Shown in pieces: positions 8,277-17,852 of a stretch of 39,201 bases of DNA. Made by a program: the position numbers and the translations under genes. Every line of letters starts with the position of its first letter. Position 1 is the stretch's first letter. Source of the DNA: a virus; IMG/VR virus record IMGVR_UViG_3300010938_000080, positions 1 to 39,201 of that record, one strand, 5' to 3'. The notes under the pieces are model-generated. The model had not been told where the DNA came from and made no database searches. It saw only the letters and a program-made list of their open reading frames with translations.

Positions 8277-8975
8277 ATGACTTTTGGTGAATACAAAACC
8301 CAAATCAAAAGTATCATAGCAAGAGATAGTGCAGAAGCTGAAGAACAAATCAAATTCTTTTTTAACATAGCCCAAAAAATTGTTGCAAAGACTTCAGAAT
8401 GGCAAGACCTTGAAGCTACTGCTACTCCTACTCTTTATGCTGACATTTCTTCTTACGACTTAACAGACCCCAACCTGGGCCTTCAACTTGTTAGACCAAG
8501 AAAGATATACAGTTGGGAGTTGCTTTCTACCTCTACACCCAGACATCTGACTTATATCACCCCCTTAAAGTGGGATACAGCTGTTAGACCTATTCTACAA
8601 TCTGCCTCTACAGGTAAACCTATAGTCTATACCGTCTTCGGAAGAGTGGCTCATGTTTTTAAGGTTCCTGATGCAGATTATCCTACAGAAATCAAATACT
8701 ACCAATATCCTACTCCTGTAGTAGATGATACTTCAGTTGTTCAACTTGAAAACTTTGAAGAGGCTCTTGTTGCTCTTACTTCAGGTCTTCTCTTCATGTC
8801 TTATGAAGAAATTGAAAGTGCATCCACCTGGTTAAAGCTTGCTACTTCAGCTTTGAAGCTTGATGCTATTCATGAAAATACTTTTCTAAACTTTAGACCT
8901 TTTGCCAAGGTGAAAGAAGCTAAAGCAATTAAAGCAGATTATTGGCTTGACCCATTTCAAAAAAGGAGTCCATAA
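8277..8975 (+). CDS. Head-tail adaptor / tail tubular A-like protein
   Basis: The product of about 232 residues begins MTFGEYKTQIKSII, has an N-terminal helical part (EQIKFFFNIAQKIVAKTSEWQDLEA), then strands, and ends in helices (EEALVALTSGLLFMSYEEIESASTWLKLATSAL). This is the layout of T7 gp11/P22 gp4-like adaptors that ring the portal. A GTG at 8268 in the same frame is a possible alternative start; ATG 8277 lies 1 base after the preceding stop and is preferred. Position between head genes and the nozzle-like gene supports the call. Confidence 0.62.
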   Translation: MTFGEYKTQIKSIIARDSAEAEEQIKFFFNIAQKIVAKTSEWQDLEATATPTLYADISSYDLTDPNLGLQLVRPRKIYSWELLSTSTPRHLTYITPLKWDTAVRPILQSASTGKPIVYTVFGRVAHVFKVPDADYPTEIKYYQYPTPVVDDTSVVQLENFEEALVALTSGLLFMSYEEIESASTWLKLATSALKLDAIHENTFLNFRPFAKVKEAKAIKADYWLDPFQKRSP

Positions 8976-9971
8976 ATGGCAGATTGGGATGACACTTGGG
9001 TAAATACTCCAGAGGATACAGAACTAAGAAGATACGGGGCTCAAAGAATAAGAGAGACAAGAAATGCTGTGAGAAATGGTCTCTTAAATATGAAAGGCCC
9101 GTTAGGGTGGGATGAAAGTGGTGATGAGTATTTAAGAGTTCCAAGGCTAACTACAACTCAAAGAACAGCCCTGACAGCTACAAATGGTATGGTTGTATAT
9201 GATACAACCTTGAATCTGTTTTGTAAATACGAAAATGGATTCTGGGCTCCTCTTGGGGTTGGACAGACTACTTCTGTAACTGCTGCATATACTGCTATAC
9301 TTACAGACCATGCCATTGCTTGTAATGCATCTGCAGGAGCCTTTACAATTTCTCTTCCTACGGCAGTAGGAATAAATGGCAAAGAATATATTATCATAAA
9401 AACTGACTCTTCCTCAAATGCTGTTACAGTAGACCCTTCTGGGACGGAAACTATAGATGGTTTGACAGTATGGGTTCTGTATCAGCCTTATGAGTGGGTA
9501 ATGATAAAGTCTAATGGAGCAAACTGGATTATAGTATCTTCTTCCAAACTGTATAATGTTGAGTGTTCGGTAAAGAAATCTGCTGCTCAGAGTATTCCTA
9601 ATACAACATATACTATTATATCATGGGACACTGAAAATTATGACTTAATGAACATGCATGACAATACTACAAACAATTCAAGGATAACAATAACTTCATC
9701 AGTAGGAGCAGGACTATACAAAGTAATAGCAGGCATTAATCTTGCTACAGCTGTAACAAATGGTCAATTTATTATATGTTTATTAAAAAACGGTAAAACA
9801 GTCGCTTCTCACATGAACTATGGATATTCTTCTGCATGGATGGTAATAACTCAGGAGCTGTATCTTGATGTAAATGAATATATTGAAATTTCAGTATATC
9901 AAGGTAGTGGAGCAGCAGTAGATGCTACAACTTCTTCTTATTTTATTGTTAGAAAAGTTGGAGTAGTATGA
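8976..9971 (+). CDS. Tail fibre-like protein with C1q-like C-terminal domain
   Basis: This 331-residue protein has a helical N-terminus. It is followed by RLTTTQRTALTATNGMVVYD and ENGFWAPLG, a short motif seen again and again in phage fibres. A beta region with hydration of TVDPSGTETIDG follows. The C-terminal 130 residues (SIPNTTYTIISWDTENYDL...GLYKVIAGINL...FIICLLKNGKTVASH) match the look of C1q/TNF-like jelly-roll domains used for receptor contact. It begins right after the adaptor and overlaps the next gene by 4 bases. Confidence 0.62.
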   Translation: MADWDDTWVNTPEDTELRRYGAQRIRETRNAVRNGLLNMKGPLGWDESGDEYLRVPRLTTTQRTALTATNGMVVYDTTLNLFCKYENGFWAPLGVGQTTSVTAAYTAILTDHAIACNASAGAFTISLPTAVGINGKEYIIIKTDSSSNAVTVDPSGTETIDGLTVWVLYQPYEWVMIKSNGANWIIVSSSKLYNVECSVKKSAAQSIPNTTYTIISWDTENYDLMNMHDNTTNNSRITITSSVGAGLYKVIAGINLATAVTNGQFIICLLKNGKTVASHMNYGYSSAWMVITQELYLDVNEYIEISVYQGSGAAVDATTSSYFIVRKVGVV

Positions 9972-11620
9972 TGCCTACCTTATTAGCAAATACAAGAAGA
10001 CAAAAAATTCTCTTTCCATCACCTTCAAGAGGTATAGATGTTTCCAAGGATGCAACCCTTTTAGATGCTGAATATGCTCCCTACATTCTTGGCTTTGAAG
10101 CCAGAAGACAAAGGCTTGTAAAGGATAGAGGATATAAGCCTCTTATGAACAAATATGTTAGTATACCTGATGAGGACAATCCTGTTGTAAGTATAGAAGA
10201 TTATCCAAAACTTGATGGAACTGTAAATACTGTAATCTTCAGATGTAAAGATGCTTATAAAGTAAATGAAGCTTTGGGAACATACGAGAAGATAAATGAT
10301 GAACCCTTTACAGGAGATATAGATGATAGATTTTCCAGTGTTGTAATGAATGACCTTCTCATTGCCTCAAATGGCATTGACAAAATTAAGAAGTGGAACG
10401 GAACAGGATTGATGCAAGACCTTGTAGGAGCCACTTCATATAGAGCAAAAAGTCTTGCTGTATTCTATAACTACCTCCTTCTCATCTATACTATAGAAAG
10501 TGGAAACCTCTGTCCTCATAGAATAAGATGGAGTGACACAGGTAATCCAGAGGTTTGGGATTCAGGAAATGCTGGTTTTGTAGATTTAAGTGACAGGCCT
10601 GATTTTCTTGTGACCTCTGAAGTATTAGGAAACTATCTTTACATTTATAAAGAAAGAAACATATATAGAGCTTTTTATGTAGGTTATCCTGCTATATTCA
10701 ACTTTGAGCCTGTTATTGAAGGAGTTGGATTAGCTGCTGCTGCAACTCTTGTCTCTCTTGGAAATACTCATTTGTTTCTTGGATGGGATAATATATATGA
10801 ATTTGATGGAAGAAGCTTATTTCCTATTGGAGACCCTGTAAGAGACATGCTTTATGGTGTAGGAGGTTCTTTGAATACAGCCTATATGCAAAGGTCTTTT
10901 GCTATATATGTTGAAGAGTTTGAAGAGTATTGGTTATTTACCCCTTCTACCACGGACCTTCCTGACCACTGTGTTAAGTTCAATACAAGAGAAAGAAGTT
11001 GGACAAAAAGACCTGCAGTGATAAGCTTTCCTTCTCCAGATACTAAAAGGTGGGTAGATTGGAATGGGTATTGGGCAGATGAAACAGATGATGAAGATTG
11101 GATAGAAAGATTAGGAGATAGAACTCTGGTTACAGCAGGGTATTGGACAAGGCAGCAAGAATCTTTGTGGCAAACCAATATTCAACCTTGGAATGAGGAC
11201 CTTACAAGATGGAATGATAGGTTGACATTTGCAGGGGCTCCTCTAACGCTTTTTGGTTCAGACGATGGACAAGTGTTTGTAGATGATTTTGCTCTTTTCA
11301 CAGACGATGGGTTGCCTGTTATTTCAGAATTCCAGACTAAAGACTTTGCCTTTCCTGGAGAAGCAGGCACTCTTAGCCAAACAAGATATATAAGAATGAG
11401 CTTTGTCTGCTCTGGGGTTAAAGTTCTTGTGTCCCATAGCCTGGATGGAGGACAAACTTGGTCTGAAGAAAAGGAATATGTTTTAACTTCTTTACCTAAA
11501 AGATACTACTACAATGAAATAAATCATACAAGTGAAAGGTGTAGGTTTAGGTTTAGGACTCAAGATAATTTTGAGTTTTATGAAGGAGTAGTGGAAGTTA
11601 TTCCAAGAGTAAGAGCTTAA
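9968..11620 (+). CDS. Tail nozzle / tubular B-like protein
   Basis: This 550-residue protein is beta-rich. It opens with LFPSPSRGIDVSKDATLLDAEYAPYILGFEARRQRLVKDRGYKPL, a pattern seen in phage tail hub and nozzle proteins. Repeated propeller-like blades follow, such as YLYIYKERNIYRAFYVG and HLFLGWDNIYEFDGRSLFPIGDPVRDM. P22 gp10- and T7 gp12-like proteins are built this way and extend the tail below the adaptor. It starts at ATG 9968 (ATGATG, overlapping the preceding TGA) and shares its stop with the next start (TAATG). The family match is by pattern only. Confidence 0.6.
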   Translation: MMPTLLANTRRQKILFPSPSRGIDVSKDATLLDAEYAPYILGFEARRQRLVKDRGYKPLMNKYVSIPDEDNPVVSIEDYPKLDGTVNTVIFRCKDAYKVNEALGTYEKINDEPFTGDIDDRFSSVVMNDLLIASNGIDKIKKWNGTGLMQDLVGATSYRAKSLAVFYNYLLLIYTIESGNLCPHRIRWSDTGNPEVWDSGNAGFVDLSDRPDFLVTSEVLGNYLYIYKERNIYRAFYVGYPAIFNFEPVIEGVGLAAAATLVSLGNTHLFLGWDNIYEFDGRSLFPIGDPVRDMLYGVGGSLNTAYMQRSFAIYVEEFEEYWLFTPSTTDLPDHCVKFNTRERSWTKRPAVISFPSPDTKRWVDWNGYWADETDDEDWIERLGDRTLVTAGYWTRQQESLWQTNIQPWNEDLTRWNDRLTFAGAPLTLFGSDDGQVFVDDFALFTDDGLPVISEFQTKDFAFPGEAGTLSQTRYIRMSFVCSGVKVLVSHSLDGGQTWSEEKEYVLTSLPKRYYYNEINHTSERCRFRFRTQDNFEFYEGVVEVIPRVRA

Positions 11621-12327
11621 TGGCAGAAGAAGAGAAAAAATATCAAGGTGTAGATGTTTTAGGAACATCAGACGAGCCTAACAAGCTTGTGTCTGACAAG
11701 ATGGCGGGCAAATGGGAGAGGCATGTAAATTCCACCTTTAGAGACTTTCCTCACGAGTTGAGACCTGTTAATGTAAGCAGTCAAGACCCTACTATGAATA
11801 AATTGGTGTCTGATTACCTGATTTATCAAATACAGCAAACGAACGTAAATGCCGAAATTGTAGCAGCAAGAGGCAGTAGAGCTGTTCTGAATGATAGACT
11901 TTCAGAGTCTCTTGACTCTTATGGAACTTTAAGGTTGTTTAAGTTTATAAAGTTTCATGAAGCATATTCGTATACAGCTCAATATAAGGCGGATAATAGT
12001 TGGGCAGATTTGGATGGTATGAGTCTTACTATATCTGTTGCAGCAGGAGATACTTTATTAGTATGGACCCACGGTTGGTATGATGGTTTGGGTTTAGATG
12101 GGAAGTTTCCTGAATTTCGACTTCTTGAAGATGGGGCACAAATAGGCTTTCAAGCCTGTGGAGGAGGTCCTGGTATAACCTTGAATGGTTCTTGGAATAT
12201 AGCAAGAATTAAGACTCCTACAGGAGGAAGTCATACATATAAAGTCCAATTTAGAGTTACTGGAAGTGGAGATATAAATGCAATGAATAGAAGTCTTATA
12301 GTTATCCAATTCAAAGGAGCACAATAA
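11620..12327 (+). CDS. Tail fibre / receptor-binding structural protein
   Basis: The 235-residue product has a helical N-terminal part with VNAEIVAARGSRAVLNDRL, a motif often found in the neck of phage fibres and baseplate upper proteins. A C-terminal beta sandwich follows (MSLTISVAAGDTLLVWTHG, FRLLEDGAQIGFQ, HTYKVQFRVTGSGDI). It shares the TAATG junction with both neighbours, so it is co-translated with the nozzle gene. Receptor binding is inferred. Confidence 0.55.
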   Translation: MAEEEKKYQGVDVLGTSDEPNKLVSDKMAGKWERHVNSTFRDFPHELRPVNVSSQDPTMNKLVSDYLIYQIQQTNVNAEIVAARGSRAVLNDRLSESLDSYGTLRLFKFIKFHEAYSYTAQYKADNSWADLDGMSLTISVAAGDTLLVWTHGWYDGLGLDGKFPEFRLLEDGAQIGFQACGGGPGITLNGSWNIARIKTPTGGSHTYKVQFRVTGSGDINAMNRSLIVIQFKGAQ

Positions 12328-13880
12328 TGAACTTTACTTTAATGAATAGCTGGCAACAATACGCACAAAGCCCTCTTCTTATCTCTTTTGATAAAAAGCT
12401 GTTCATTTTAGGAAGTGGTTATGGTGGAGACTTGAAGCTTAAGGTTAGAACTTATGATGAAGAAAAAAACCAATGGGATTATGAGTATGTAGTAGGTGGA
12501 GAAGGTTGGCATGACAAGATTATAGCTATTAACCCTGTAACAGGAGAGTCTTATTTGTGGTTAATGCATGAAAATGTGGGCCCCTATAGAAGAAAAGAAG
12601 GTTCCAAAGATTGGGCCATTGATGCTTATTGGGGTGGTGGAAACTATGGATTAGGACTATTTGGAGGGTATATTGTAGCTCACCATACAACAAACAGTGA
12701 AGAGCAAATATACTTCTATGACAGAAACAACGGAGGGTGGAGTAAAGTATTTGCTATCACTAAAACAGATGGAGGATTTTTTGCTCCTCTTGAAGACTTA
12801 ATGATTTGTGTAGAAACGGATGGGAATATGTATGGGTTCAATAGGGCACATTTAACTACTCTTCATACAAACTTACCCTCAGGATGGAGTCATGCTATTC
12901 ACTTTCAAGGCAGACTTATCTATGGAAAAGGAGGGAAAATATACCAAAAAAGAAAACTTCAGGTGCCTCCTGAATTGTTGACAAGTCCTGGAGGCACAAG
13001 CTTGTTTTTTGGTATAGCAAATGGAATACTTTATGCAGGTCAGGAAGGAGGCTCTTCTCTTTACAGCTGGAAAGGTCCTGGTTACTCTTGGGTAACAGAA
13101 GCTACTTTTGGAGGGGCTAAAGAGACCAGAGGAGTTGCTGAATATAGAGGAAGATTGTGGGTTGCTACTTTTGATGGAACCTATTGGAAAGTCTGGAGGT
13201 CTAATAATTCTGTTTTAAAGAGAAATGGCATTATTCTTAGTGTAGATTGGCCCGGAGATGCTAAACCAAACGATTCTGCATATTTTTGGAGTAGAGAAGT
13301 AGATGGAACACCAGACCACGATGAAATGACGGAGGAAGGGTTATGGATAAGCAATGTAGTCTCACAGGCTTATTGTGTATATAGAAAGAGCATTCAATGG
13401 TATAACGGAGAGGGATGGGTGGTTCAGTTAAAGGTTAAGGTCAATAATTCTGGAGATTTTTATGGTTCTAATAACTTCCAAATAGCTGATGGAAGATATT
13501 TTGAGAACTTCAATATTCTAAAGGATGGCTTTGGATTTGCAGGAGATGGGAATAGGTCCAAAGCTTCTCCTCATTTCTACTTTCATAATATGACAGATGG
13601 ATTTCATGAACTTTGGATAGCAGGAAAAGGAAAAACCTTTAAAGTGTGGTTTAGAGATGCAGGTAGTTATGCATGGATAAAGGCTATAGAGTTTCAGCCA
13701 GATGTTAATAGTAATTTTGATGTATTTGCCGGGCACCAAGACCTTAGTTTTGGAGCGTATGGAAATACAGGCATTACTGACATGATTGTTGCTTATGTAT
13801 CTCTTTCTGGTCCAGGTGTTGGAGCTTCTGAACCAGGAATAGGAGTAGAAACAGTAGGAGGAGGTGAATTTTTAGGATAA
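12327..13880 (+). CDS. Large beta-propeller-like tail protein
   Basis: The 517-residue product is rich in Gly, Trp and Tyr. It has repeats of about 45-50 residues resembling propeller blades over the first 300 residues (KLFILGSGYGGDLKLKVRTYD, GRLIYGKGGKIYQ, YRGRLWVATFDGTYWKVWRS). The last 200 residues look like a LamG/lectin-type sandwich (SIQWYNGEGWVVQLKVKVNN; FHELWIAGKGKTFKVWFRD). Such proteins commonly act as tail spikes or fibre tips that touch surface sugars. The C-terminus is Gly-rich. No catalytic motif is seen. Confidence 0.55.
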   Translation: MNFTLMNSWQQYAQSPLLISFDKKLFILGSGYGGDLKLKVRTYDEEKNQWDYEYVVGGEGWHDKIIAINPVTGESYLWLMHENVGPYRRKEGSKDWAIDAYWGGGNYGLGLFGGYIVAHHTTNSEEQIYFYDRNNGGWSKVFAITKTDGGFFAPLEDLMICVETDGNMYGFNRAHLTTLHTNLPSGWSHAIHFQGRLIYGKGGKIYQKRKLQVPPELLTSPGGTSLFFGIANGILYAGQEGGSSLYSWKGPGYSWVTEATFGGAKETRGVAEYRGRLWVATFDGTYWKVWRSNNSVLKRNGIILSVDWPGDAKPNDSAYFWSREVDGTPDHDEMTEEGLWISNVVSQAYCVYRKSIQWYNGEGWVVQLKVKVNNSGDFYGSNNFQIADGRYFENFNILKDGFGFAGDGNRSKASPHFYFHNMTDGFHELWIAGKGKTFKVWFRDAGSYAWIKAIEFQPDVNSNFDVFAGHQDLSFGAYGNTGITDMIVAYVSLSGPGVGASEPGIGVETVGGGEFLG

Positions 13881-13881
13881 G

Positions 13882-14346
13882 ATGCCTATTGATGAAACAA
13901 AACCTGCAGACACAGATTTAAAAAGTGCTTTACCTGCCCTTCTAAGAGGTATTTGGGCTCAACTTAATGGGTCTTATATTGAAGGACAATTTGTATTTCC
14001 TGTTCCGGGTTCTATCAGTGTAGGGACTGATGCTTCTATTAGAATCCCTGTAAGAGCTTCTAAGGGGCTTACCATTTTAGATGTTAAGGCATATGTAAAA
14101 GTAGCTCCTACAGGTTCGAGTATTATTGTAGATGTTAACAAAAATGACACAACCATATTTACAACACAAGCTAATAGACCAACCATTGCAGTAGGAGCCT
14201 ATAGTAGTAGTGCCACAGTTCCAGATGTTACAGCTTTAAGTGCAGATGATATTTTAACTATAGATATTGACCAAGAAGACTCAGGTAAGGCTGCTATGAA
14301 TCTTACCTTGAGTATAAGGTTTAAACAACTTTTGGTGATACCATGA
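13882..14346 (+). CDS. Small beta-rich tail or capsid-surface protein (154 aa)
   Basis: The product begins MPIDETKPADTDLKSALPALLRGIWAQLNG, a short helix, followed by a beta-sandwich of about 110 residues with TILDVKAYVKVAPTGSSIIVDV and DILTIDIDQEDSGKAAMNLTLSIRF. The layout resembles small fibre-head or carbohydrate-binding modules. It lies 1 base after the propeller gene and overlaps the next gene by 4 bases. Function is inferred from position. Confidence 0.5.
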   Translation: MPIDETKPADTDLKSALPALLRGIWAQLNGSYIEGQFVFPVPGSISVGTDASIRIPVRASKGLTILDVKAYVKVAPTGSSIIVDVNKNDTTIFTTQANRPTIAVGAYSSSATVPDVTALSADDILTIDIDQEDSGKAAMNLTLSIRFKQLLVIP

Positions 14347-15197
14347 ACATAAAAAACTTTTTGAAAAGATTATTAGAACCACTAAATAATGAGAATGGTT
14401 GGTGGTATGCAGTAAGTGCTGCTATCAGTGCTCTTGGTTCCTACCTTAGTGCAAGCAAAGCTTCAAAACAAAAGACTCAAACTCAGCAGGAGTATGGTTG
14501 GCAGCAAACTCAGCTATATGACTATCTTAAGGATATTATGAAGAAATATGGGGGAGGATATGGAGCCCCTACAAAATATCCTGGAAAGTTGGCTATTGGT
14601 TGGACTCCTGAAGAACAGCAGTGGGCTGAATATGTTAAAGGGTATGCAAGGACAACTCCTGCTCATCAAGAAGCCTTGAAGAGGGCTCTTTCAGGGGAAG
14701 CTGTTTCTTTTGAGCAAACAAAGCCGTATTGGGACTATCTATGGAAAGAAGAAGTAGAACCAAGAACAAAAGCTGCTTATGCTGGTCCAGGCTATTGGGG
14801 TTCTGCAAGAGCTGAAGCTATTGCAAAGGCTGCAAGAGCTCAAGCAGCAGAACAAGCCAAGATGAAGTATCAGGCAGAAGAAGCTGCTCAGGAAAGAGCT
14901 CTTAAAGCTATTCCTTATTCTCTTCAAGAAGAGGCAAGAAAACAGGCAGTTGCAAATCTCCTTGGAGAAGTAGGAACAAAATCAAGAGAAATAGAGCAAG
15001 AACAACTTGCAGAAACTCTACAAAGATGGATGTGGGGTGAGGAAGTAGAAGGACAAAGAGCTTTCTGGTATTCGCCTTACTATCAGTGGATTATGCAGAT
15101 GTTAGAGACACCTGCAAAGTTTCAAGAGTATCCAAGCTCGCTTAGGTCTACAATAGAAAGTGAAATTAATGAACTTATAAGCAAGTATGGAGGATAA
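14343..15197 (+). CDS. Internal virion / DNA-ejection-like protein A (284 aa)
   Basis: The start ATG overlaps the preceding TGA. The N-terminus has a hydrophobic segment (WWYAVSAAISALGSYLSASKA, about residues 21-41). The rest is long alpha-helix rich in Ala, Gln and Glu, with ARAEAIAKAARAQAAEQAKMKYQAEEAAQERALKAI near the middle. Podovirus ejection proteins share this pattern of one membrane-seeking segment and a helical body, and lie after the fibre genes. No direct family match can be claimed. Confidence 0.5.
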   Translation: MNIKNFLKRLLEPLNNENGWWYAVSAAISALGSYLSASKASKQKTQTQQEYGWQQTQLYDYLKDIMKKYGGGYGAPTKYPGKLAIGWTPEEQQWAEYVKGYARTTPAHQEALKRALSGEAVSFEQTKPYWDYLWKEEVEPRTKAAYAGPGYWGSARAEAIAKAARAQAAEQAKMKYQAEEAAQERALKAIPYSLQEEARKQAVANLLGEVGTKSREIEQEQLAETLQRWMWGEEVEGQRAFWYSPYYQWIMQMLETPAKFQEYPSSLRSTIESEINELISKYGG

Positions 15198-15199
15198 AA

Positions 15200-15484
15200 A
15201 TGCTTTTTTGGTGGAGAGATTTATTAAAAGAAGATACAAAAGGATGGGGAGAACCTTCCTATGGAGCTTCCTATAGGAAAAGAGGAAGGAGACCAACAAT
15301 GACTCCTACTTTCCAAAGCTCTCGTAGACCTTCCTTCGGATTAGAGACCTGGGGAAGAGGTGTGCAACAAGCTGCTTGGGAAAGGGAATTGCAAGGAGAG
15401 TCTACTCCTTATACTCTTTCTGCACCAAAATATTCAAAAAAGTATAGCTTAACAGGTATAGACTATTCAAAGCTTTTCATGTAA
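15200..15484 (+). CDS. Small basic aromatic protein of unknown function (94 aa)
   Basis: The start ATG 15200 is 2 bases after the preceding stop, with GGAGG upstream. The 94-residue product is rich in Arg, Trp, Tyr and Ser and has no obvious fold. Its place in a run of internal virion genes suggests a minor virion component. I do not recognise it. Confidence 0.5.
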   Translation: MLFWWRDLLKEDTKGWGEPSYGASYRKRGRRPTMTPTFQSSRRPSFGLETWGRGVQQAAWERELQGESTPYTLSAPKYSKKYSLTGIDYSKLFM

Positions 15485-15490
15485 ACAGAA

Positions 15491-16765
15491 ATGCCTTGGT
15501 GGGAAAAAATAAGACCAACTGAATTGTATCAAGCTCATCCAAGAGGAGGTTCTACAACTGTTCATTATACTCCTGGAATTAGTCCTGTTGGAGAAGCCTT
15601 TAAATCTCTTGGAGCAAGTATTGCTGAGTATCCTACATACCAAAGACAAACTCAAGCTGCAGAGCTTTCTAAACTTATTTCTCAAGCCAACCTATCTCAA
15701 GCTATTGAGGAGGCTTTTACAACTGCTCCTGAAGAACATAAACAAATAATGATGTCAAATCCTCATTTTCAAATGCTTGGAAAGACTTTCTATGAAGCAG
15801 GACTTCCTTGGGAACAGATTGAGGATAAAGAAGGAGTAAAGTATAGACCTCTTCCAAGTCAGAAAACTTTACAAACTCTTGAAGAAAAGGCTTGGTTAGC
15901 AAAGAGAAGAGCTCAAGAGGTTGGAATAGGAGAAACAACTCTTGCTAAAGGGAAGCTTGAGCTTCAGGAAGCCCAAAGGGTTGCAGAACTTAAGCAAAAG
16001 CTTTATGACCATATAGGTTCTACTCAAAGTCTTCCAAAACTTTACTATCTTCTTACAGGACATGAACTTCCTGGAGAATTTCTTTCTCCAGAAGATAGAC
16101 AAAAAAGACTTGAGTGGGAAGAACTTGAAGCTCAAGCAAAAAGAACTATGACTCCTGAAGAAAGGGAAGCACATGAGTTAGATTTGGAGCTAAAAAAGGC
16201 TCAGATTCTCCATCATAGGGCTGCAGCAGCAAATTTTGCAGAAGAGAATAGAAGGGCTGCTGCACAGTTCAAGCTGCAGCTTCAAGAAAGGCTTGAGACT
16301 CATATAGATAAAAAAGTTGAAGCATATACCAAGAATTTTGATGATGTATATAAAGCCTATATTAAAGACATTACCAAACTTGGAGTTCAAGGCTCCATGA
16401 GAGCTAAACAGTTTGCTTCTGTAGCAATTGTTGGACATGCTGCTATGACAAATATCATGGCTACAGTTCCAGGAGACCCAAGAGCTGTAGCAATTGGAGC
16501 CCAAATTATAAGAGAAGCATTTGATATGACAGATGCAGGAGCAGATGCTGAACAGAAAAAACAGCTCTTTAAGATGGCTAAAAAGGAAGCTGAATATGTA
16601 GTAAATAGTCTTGTCGCATCTACTCCAAAAGGAAGTGTCGGGGACCAACTACTCTCCAGTCTTGTGAAAGAACTGGAAGCAAGGCTTGCTATACATGACC
16701 ATGGGTTTGCAAAAGACAGGAATGGAAGAGTTACTATTGTTCCAATGGGGAGACAGGAAAGATGA
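15491..16765 (+). CDS. Internal virion / DNA-ejection-like protein B (424 aa)
   Basis: A mostly helical, Glu/Gln/Ala-rich protein of 424 residues with coiled-coil stretches, such as about residues 195-300. After a short proline-containing N-terminus (MPWWEKIRPTELYQAHPRGG) it has GISPVGEAFKSLGASIAEY, common in phage internal proteins that begin with a loosely packed helix. It begins 6 bases after the small gene and overlaps the next by 4 bases. The assignment rests on context and composition. Confidence 0.5.
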   Translation: MPWWEKIRPTELYQAHPRGGSTTVHYTPGISPVGEAFKSLGASIAEYPTYQRQTQAAELSKLISQANLSQAIEEAFTTAPEEHKQIMMSNPHFQMLGKTFYEAGLPWEQIEDKEGVKYRPLPSQKTLQTLEEKAWLAKRRAQEVGIGETTLAKGKLELQEAQRVAELKQKLYDHIGSTQSLPKLYYLLTGHELPGEFLSPEDRQKRLEWEELEAQAKRTMTPEEREAHELDLELKKAQILHHRAAAANFAEENRRAAAQFKLQLQERLETHIDKKVEAYTKNFDDVYKAYIKDITKLGVQGSMRAKQFASVAIVGHAAMTNIMATVPGDPRAVAIGAQIIREAFDMTDAGADAEQKKQLFKMAKKEAEYVVNSLVASTPKGSVGDQLLSSLVKELEARLAIHDHGFAKDRNGRVTIVPMGRQER

Positions 16766-17538
16766 TGAGGAAAATATGGAGAGGAGAAGTTGAGCCTCTC
16801 CTAACTTCTCTTTTAAGAGGGAAGAGACAGTCTGCTCTGAAGAAAGAACCTATTACAAAAGAGCAGTATAAAGCTCTTCTCGAAAGACTGTTAGGAGAGA
16901 AAGAAGAGCTTTCTCCTTCTGCTATTGAAACCATTATGCAGTATTCTCCTCCTGTAGAAAAGGATTACGCTTCTTTGCTATACAAGGACCCTACTAAGGG
17001 CTACAGCATTCCTGTTTTTAAACCTTTGGAAGAAGCCAGAAGGTTAGCTTTTGAGCGTCCTGAAGAGTATACACCTTATAGAGTTAGAAGCCCTATAGAT
17101 AGGTTATACAAAACCCCTGAAGGAGAGTGGGAGTATGAAAGAATGAAGCTTGGTCAGGTTTTTCCTCCAGGAGTGGAAAAGGCAGCTAAGGCTATGGCTG
17201 GAGGAGAACAAACTTATCTTTCTCCTATGTTAGTTCTTGCCTCAGAAGGAGATTGGGTATGGAGAAATGTTATTGGAGGAAGGAAGGGTATAGCAGGAAA
17301 GATATGGAAGAATATTTATGAAGCTTCCAAAACAAGAAAACAGTTTACAGATGAGAAAGATTATTTTGTCTCTACCTATATCAAATTTAAAACCACCCCT
17401 TCTGCAGTAACAGGAAAAGAAAGCAACTTTATGAAAACCTTTGTAGAGCCTGAAAGAACTAAATGGGAAGCTGAGCTCTTACAAAGTGTAAGCAAACCAG
17501 AGCTTCCTTCAACCTTAACAGAGGAGTATTTAAAATGA
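16762..17538 (+). CDS. Unknown protein before the lysis cassette (258 aa)
   Basis: The 258-residue product starts MMRKIWRGEVEPLLTSLLRG and is a soluble, mixed helical sequence with many charged residues and no recognised motif. The ATGATG start overlaps the upstream TGA, and its own stop overlaps the start of the M15 peptidase gene, so all are co-translated. It may be another virion protein. I do not recognise a family. Confidence 0.5.
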   Translation: MMRKIWRGEVEPLLTSLLRGKRQSALKKEPITKEQYKALLERLLGEKEELSPSAIETIMQYSPPVEKDYASLLYKDPTKGYSIPVFKPLEEARRLAFERPEEYTPYRVRSPIDRLYKTPEGEWEYERMKLGQVFPPGVEKAAKAMAGGEQTYLSPMLVLASEGDWVWRNVIGGRKGIAGKIWKNIYEASKTRKQFTDEKDYFVSTYIKFKTTPSAVTGKESNFMKTFVEPERTKWEAELLQSVSKPELPSTLTEEYLK

Positions 17539-17852
17539 GACTTATAGAAGAACAGCAGCTTTTTATGCGTCTCCTCCCAAAGCTTCTAAACAAAGCCTTT
17601 GAGTTAGGATATGAAGTAACAGGAGGAGACTTATGGTCTAAACCAGAATATAATGCTCATAAACAAAACTCTTGTCATTATATAAGACTTGCTATAGACT
17701 TGAATCTGTTCAAAAATGGAATATTTCTTGCTACTTCTGATGCTCACAAACCTTTAGGAGAGTTTTGGGAGAGTCTACATCCTCTTTGTAGATGGGGAGG
17801 TAGATTTGGTGATGGAAACCATTATAGTATGGAATATGAAGGGAGGAAGTAA
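17535..17852 (+). CDS. Endolysin, M15-type peptidoglycan peptidase
   Basis: This 105-residue protein matches the M15 (VanY-like/L-alanyl-D-glutamate peptidase) core. Zinc ligands would be H48 and D55 in SCHYIRLAIDLNLF and H96 in GDGNHYSME, with D93 as the likely catalytic acid, and the typical CRWGGRFGDG just before it. The small length fits single-domain phage endolysins. It cuts peptide cross-links in the cell wall at the end of infection. The holin gene follows with no gap. There is no signal peptide, so release through the holin is expected. Confidence 0.85.
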   Translation: MRLIEEQQLFMRLLPKLLNKAFELGYEVTGGDLWSKPEYNAHKQNSCHYIRLAIDLNLFKNGIFLATSDAHKPLGEFWESLHPLCRWGGRFGDGNHYSMEYEGRK